From contig JAGKWS010000006.1 in the NCBI GenBank assembly GCA_021151685.1, positions 1 to 64,000 on the forward strand: 64,000 nucleotides of DNA, written 5' to 3'. Source of the DNA: Chitinophagaceae bacterium. Lineage in GTDB: Bacteria; Bacteroidota; Bacteroidia; Chitinophagales; Chitinophagaceae. Of the stretch, positions 61,925-64,000 are shown piece by piece. A model generated the notes under the pieces. It was not told the DNA's origin and did not search any database. It saw only the letters and a program-made list of their open reading frames with translations. Numbering within the stretch: the stretch's first letter is position 1; the number at the start of each line of letters is the position of its first letter. The translations under genes and the position numbers were made by a program.

Positions 61925-64000
61925 ATGACAATAGGCGATCGTTGGGATAGTTTTGGTTTTTTTGTAGCAGACCATGTAGATGCCATGTTGGCCTATTGGG
62001 ACAAAGACCTGGTATGTAGGTTTGTGAATAAAGCTTATGCCGATTGGTTTGGAAAATCGAAAGCAGAGCTCGTAGACGTGGTTACCCTTCCGGTTTTCTT
62101 GGGCACGGTGTACCAAGAGCACAAAAGCCATATCGATGCAGTATTGAGAGGTGAACCACAAAAATTTGATACTCAATTTAGAGACTCTTTGGGCAACGTC
62201 TTGCAATTGCTGGTGTCCTATTACCCCCACACAGAAAACGGATCGGTAGCAGGCTTTTTTGTACATACTGTAGACATATCGTCGCTCAAGTTGTTACAGT
62301 CTACATCTCAAATGTTTGCCACCATTGTCAATTCCACTTCGGATGGTATTGTAAGCAAAAGTATTGATGGGACCATTATTACATGGAATAAAGGGGTGGA
62401 GCGCATACTGGGCTATGCGGCCGATGAAGTTATAGGCAATGATATTTCTATCATTTTTCCGGCACAACTATCGCACGAGCGATTTGAACTGGTAAATCGT
62501 GTACTTTCGGGTGAGCATTTGGAACAATATGAGACCCTGCGGCAGCGTAAAGATGGGAAACTCATACATGTATCTATCACACTGTCTCCGGTGACGGATG
62601 ATGATGGCAATGTAACAGCCATTACCAAAGTAATACGCGATATTTCTTTGCAGAAGCAACAAGAAACAGAGCTCAGGCGTAGTAACGAACGAAACAGGAT
62701 ATTTGTACAGCAGGCACCCAATGCTTTGGCCATGTTTGATACCAACATGCGCTATCTGGCAGCATCGCACCGATGGATGGAAGACTATGGTTTGCTGGGC
62801 CGCGATATTATTGGGAAATCGCATTATGAAATTTTTCCGGAAATAGGAGAAGACTGGAAACAAATACACCGCGACTGCCTGGCAGGTGCAGTTAATCAAT
62901 GCGATGAGGCACCTTTTGAGCGTGCCGATGGCTCTTTGCAATGGCTGCAATGGGATGTGCGGCCCTGGTACCAGAACGAAAAAGAGATAGGCGGCTTGTT
63001 GATGTACACTGCCGACATATCGCGACAGAAGGAGAAAGACTCCGAGCGCAAACGTATACAGCAAATATTGGAGCGCACCAACCAGGTTGCCCGAATAGCA
63101 CACTGGGATGTGGACGCAAGAACCGATATTGCCACATGGAGCCCCATTGCCAATGAAATTCTGGAACTTCCACAGGGCTATCAGCCAAACTGGGAAAGTG
63201 TACTTTCTATGTTTCAGAAAGGAGAAAATTTTGATAACCTGATAGCTGCGGCTAAGGAGTCAGCCGAAAAGGGTACTTCCTACAGTATAGAACTATCGCT
63301 CACAACCCCCAAAGGCAATCAGCGCTGGTTGCGGGTAATAGGCGAAGCTGAATTCAGGGACGGAAAATGTGTAAGACGTTTTGGTATCATTCAAGATGTG
63401 ACCCGAAGCAGGGAGATAGCTGCACAGCTACGCAAACTTAATGACGAACTTTCTGCCATCCTCAACTCTGGCCACGTATCTATCATTAGCACCAATTGCG
63501 AGGGCATCATCAAAACCTTCAATCAGGGTGCAGAGAACCTGTTGGGCTATACTGCGGCCGAAATGGTGGGCAAAGAATCTCCACAAATAATACATGTAGC
63601 CGCCGAAGTGGAACAAAGGGGAGAGGAGCTGAGCGAGCAGTTTGGGCGTACCATACAGGGTTTTGATGTCTTTATAGAACTTGCAAAACACGGCAAATAC
63701 GAGTCGCGTAACTGGACATACGTACGGAAAAACGGCACTACTTTTCCGGTGCAGCTGGTGGTAACAGCCATTAGGAACGATGAAGAAGAAATAACCGGAT
63801 ACCTGGGTATAGCTACAGACATCACAGACCTGAAGAATGCAGAAAAAGAGACAAGAACACTACTGGAAATAACAAAGGACCAAAACGAACGGTTGAAGAA
63901 TTTTGCACATATAGTATCGCACAATCTTCGCTCTCATTCGGGCAATATAGAGATGCTGCTGACGCTGTTTGCGGCAGCAGACCCATCATTGGCCCAAAAC
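61925..64000 (+). CDS. Multi-PAS sensor histidine kinase (cut by the window end)
   Basis: The open frame from ATG 61925 runs without a stop to the window edge (692 codons). It encodes at least five PAS domains, starting near WDSFGFFVADHVDAMLAYWD, then FATIVNSTSDGIVSKSIDG, FVQQAPNALAMFDTNMRYLA, WDVDARTDIATWSPIANEI and LSAILNSGHVSIISTNCEG. The final PAS is followed by a coiled linker and a HisKA helix containing the phospho-accepting histidine in AHIVSHNLRSHSGNIEML. The HATPase domain lies beyond the window. There is no membrane segment, so signals are sensed in the cytosol. It is divergent from the secreted pair. Confidence 0.93.
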   Translation, partial: MTIGDRWDSFGFFVADHVDAMLAYWDKDLVCRFVNKAYADWFGKSKAELVDVVTLPVFLGTVYQEHKSHIDAVLRGEPQKFDTQFRDSLGNVLQLLVSYYPHTENGSVAGFFVHTVDISSLKLLQSTSQMFATIVNSTSDGIVSKSIDGTIITWNKGVERILGYAADEVIGNDISIIFPAQLSHERFELVNRVLSGEHLEQYETLRQRKDGKLIHVSITLSPVTDDDGNVTAITKVIRDISLQKQQETELRRSNERNRIFVQQAPNALAMFDTNMRYLAASHRWMEDYGLLGRDIIGKSHYEIFPEIGEDWKQIHRDCLAGAVNQCDEAPFERADGSLQWLQWDVRPWYQNEKEIGGLLMYTADISRQKEKDSERKRIQQILERTNQVARIAHWDVDARTDIATWSPIANEILELPQGYQPNWESVLSMFQKGENFDNLIAAAKESAEKGTSYSIELSLTTPKGNQRWLRVIGEAEFRDGKCVRRFGIIQDVTRSREIAAQLRKLNDELSAILNSGHVSIISTNCEGIIKTFNQGAENLLGYTAAEMVGKESPQIIHVAAEVEQRGEELSEQFGRTIQGFDVFIELAKHGKYESRNWTYVRKNGTTFPVQLVVTAIRNDEEEITGYLGIATDITDLKNAEKETRTLLEITKDQNERLKNFAHIVSHNLRSHSGNIEMLLTLFAAADPSLAQN

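Overview
The window is chromosomal DNA from a member of the Bacteroidota, most likely a Chitinophagaceae-like lineage. The evidence is type IX secretion sorting domains (two type B, one type A), a PorP/SprF-family protein, a SusC-like TonB-dependent receptor, small Bacteroidota-only families (DUF4476, DUF6728-like, DUF6934, DUF6157) and the Bacteroidota -7 promoter element TAnnTTTG upstream of many genes. Genus cannot be fixed from sequence reading alone. No tRNA, rRNA, CRISPR array, phage or intact transposase was seen.

Layout. 1-2.4 kb: a cut-off secreted protein, a DUF1801 protein and a WG-repeat envelope protein. 2.6-13 kb: two giant co-linear PKD-repeat proteins with type IX sorting domains, followed 4 bases later by a PorP/SprF protein; this looks like a surface adhesin export locus. 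13-19.9 kb: NhaD antiporter, a DUF4476 protein, a TonB-dependent receptor with a small secreted partner, a periplasmic cyclophilin and methylmalonyl-CoA epimerase. 20-22.5 kb: iron-sulfur assembly genes iscS-iscU-iscA plus a 58-residue membrane protein. 22.5-26.5 kb: a membrane-embedded patatin lipase and the ribosomal operon rpsF-rpsR-rplI. 26.5-27.7 kb: a gene-poor stretch with a long palindrome and a frameshifted DUF6934 gene. 27.8-37 kb: housekeeping genes (prfA, dxr, rseP, hutH, era) mixed with a glycosyltransferase-like protein, a secreted MORN protein and a D-cysteine desulfhydrase-like enzyme.

37-50.7 kb: envelope lipoproteins, an NHL/Ig type IX secreted protein, two histidine kinase/LuxR regulator pairs, a lone kinase, thiolase, a methyltransferase, a pentapeptide protein and DUF6157. 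50.8-54.3 kb: smc. 54.4-60.2 kb: a five-gene surface polysaccharide cluster (polymerase-like membrane protein, glycosyltransferase, methyltransferase, MBOAT acyltransferase, AlgJ/AlgX-like SGNH protein), probably one transcription unit that builds and O-acylates a glycan. 60.2-61.7 kb: two coupled unknown secreted proteins. 61.9 kb to the end: a multi-PAS sensor kinase cut by the window edge.

The strongest candidates for something undescribed are the duplicated giant PKD/SprF locus, the glycan acylation cluster with an altered D-x-H motif and a leader hairpin, the 26-bp-arm palindrome near 26.9 kb, the heptamer inverted repeat between iscU and iscA, and the coupled secreted pair at 60-61.7 kb.
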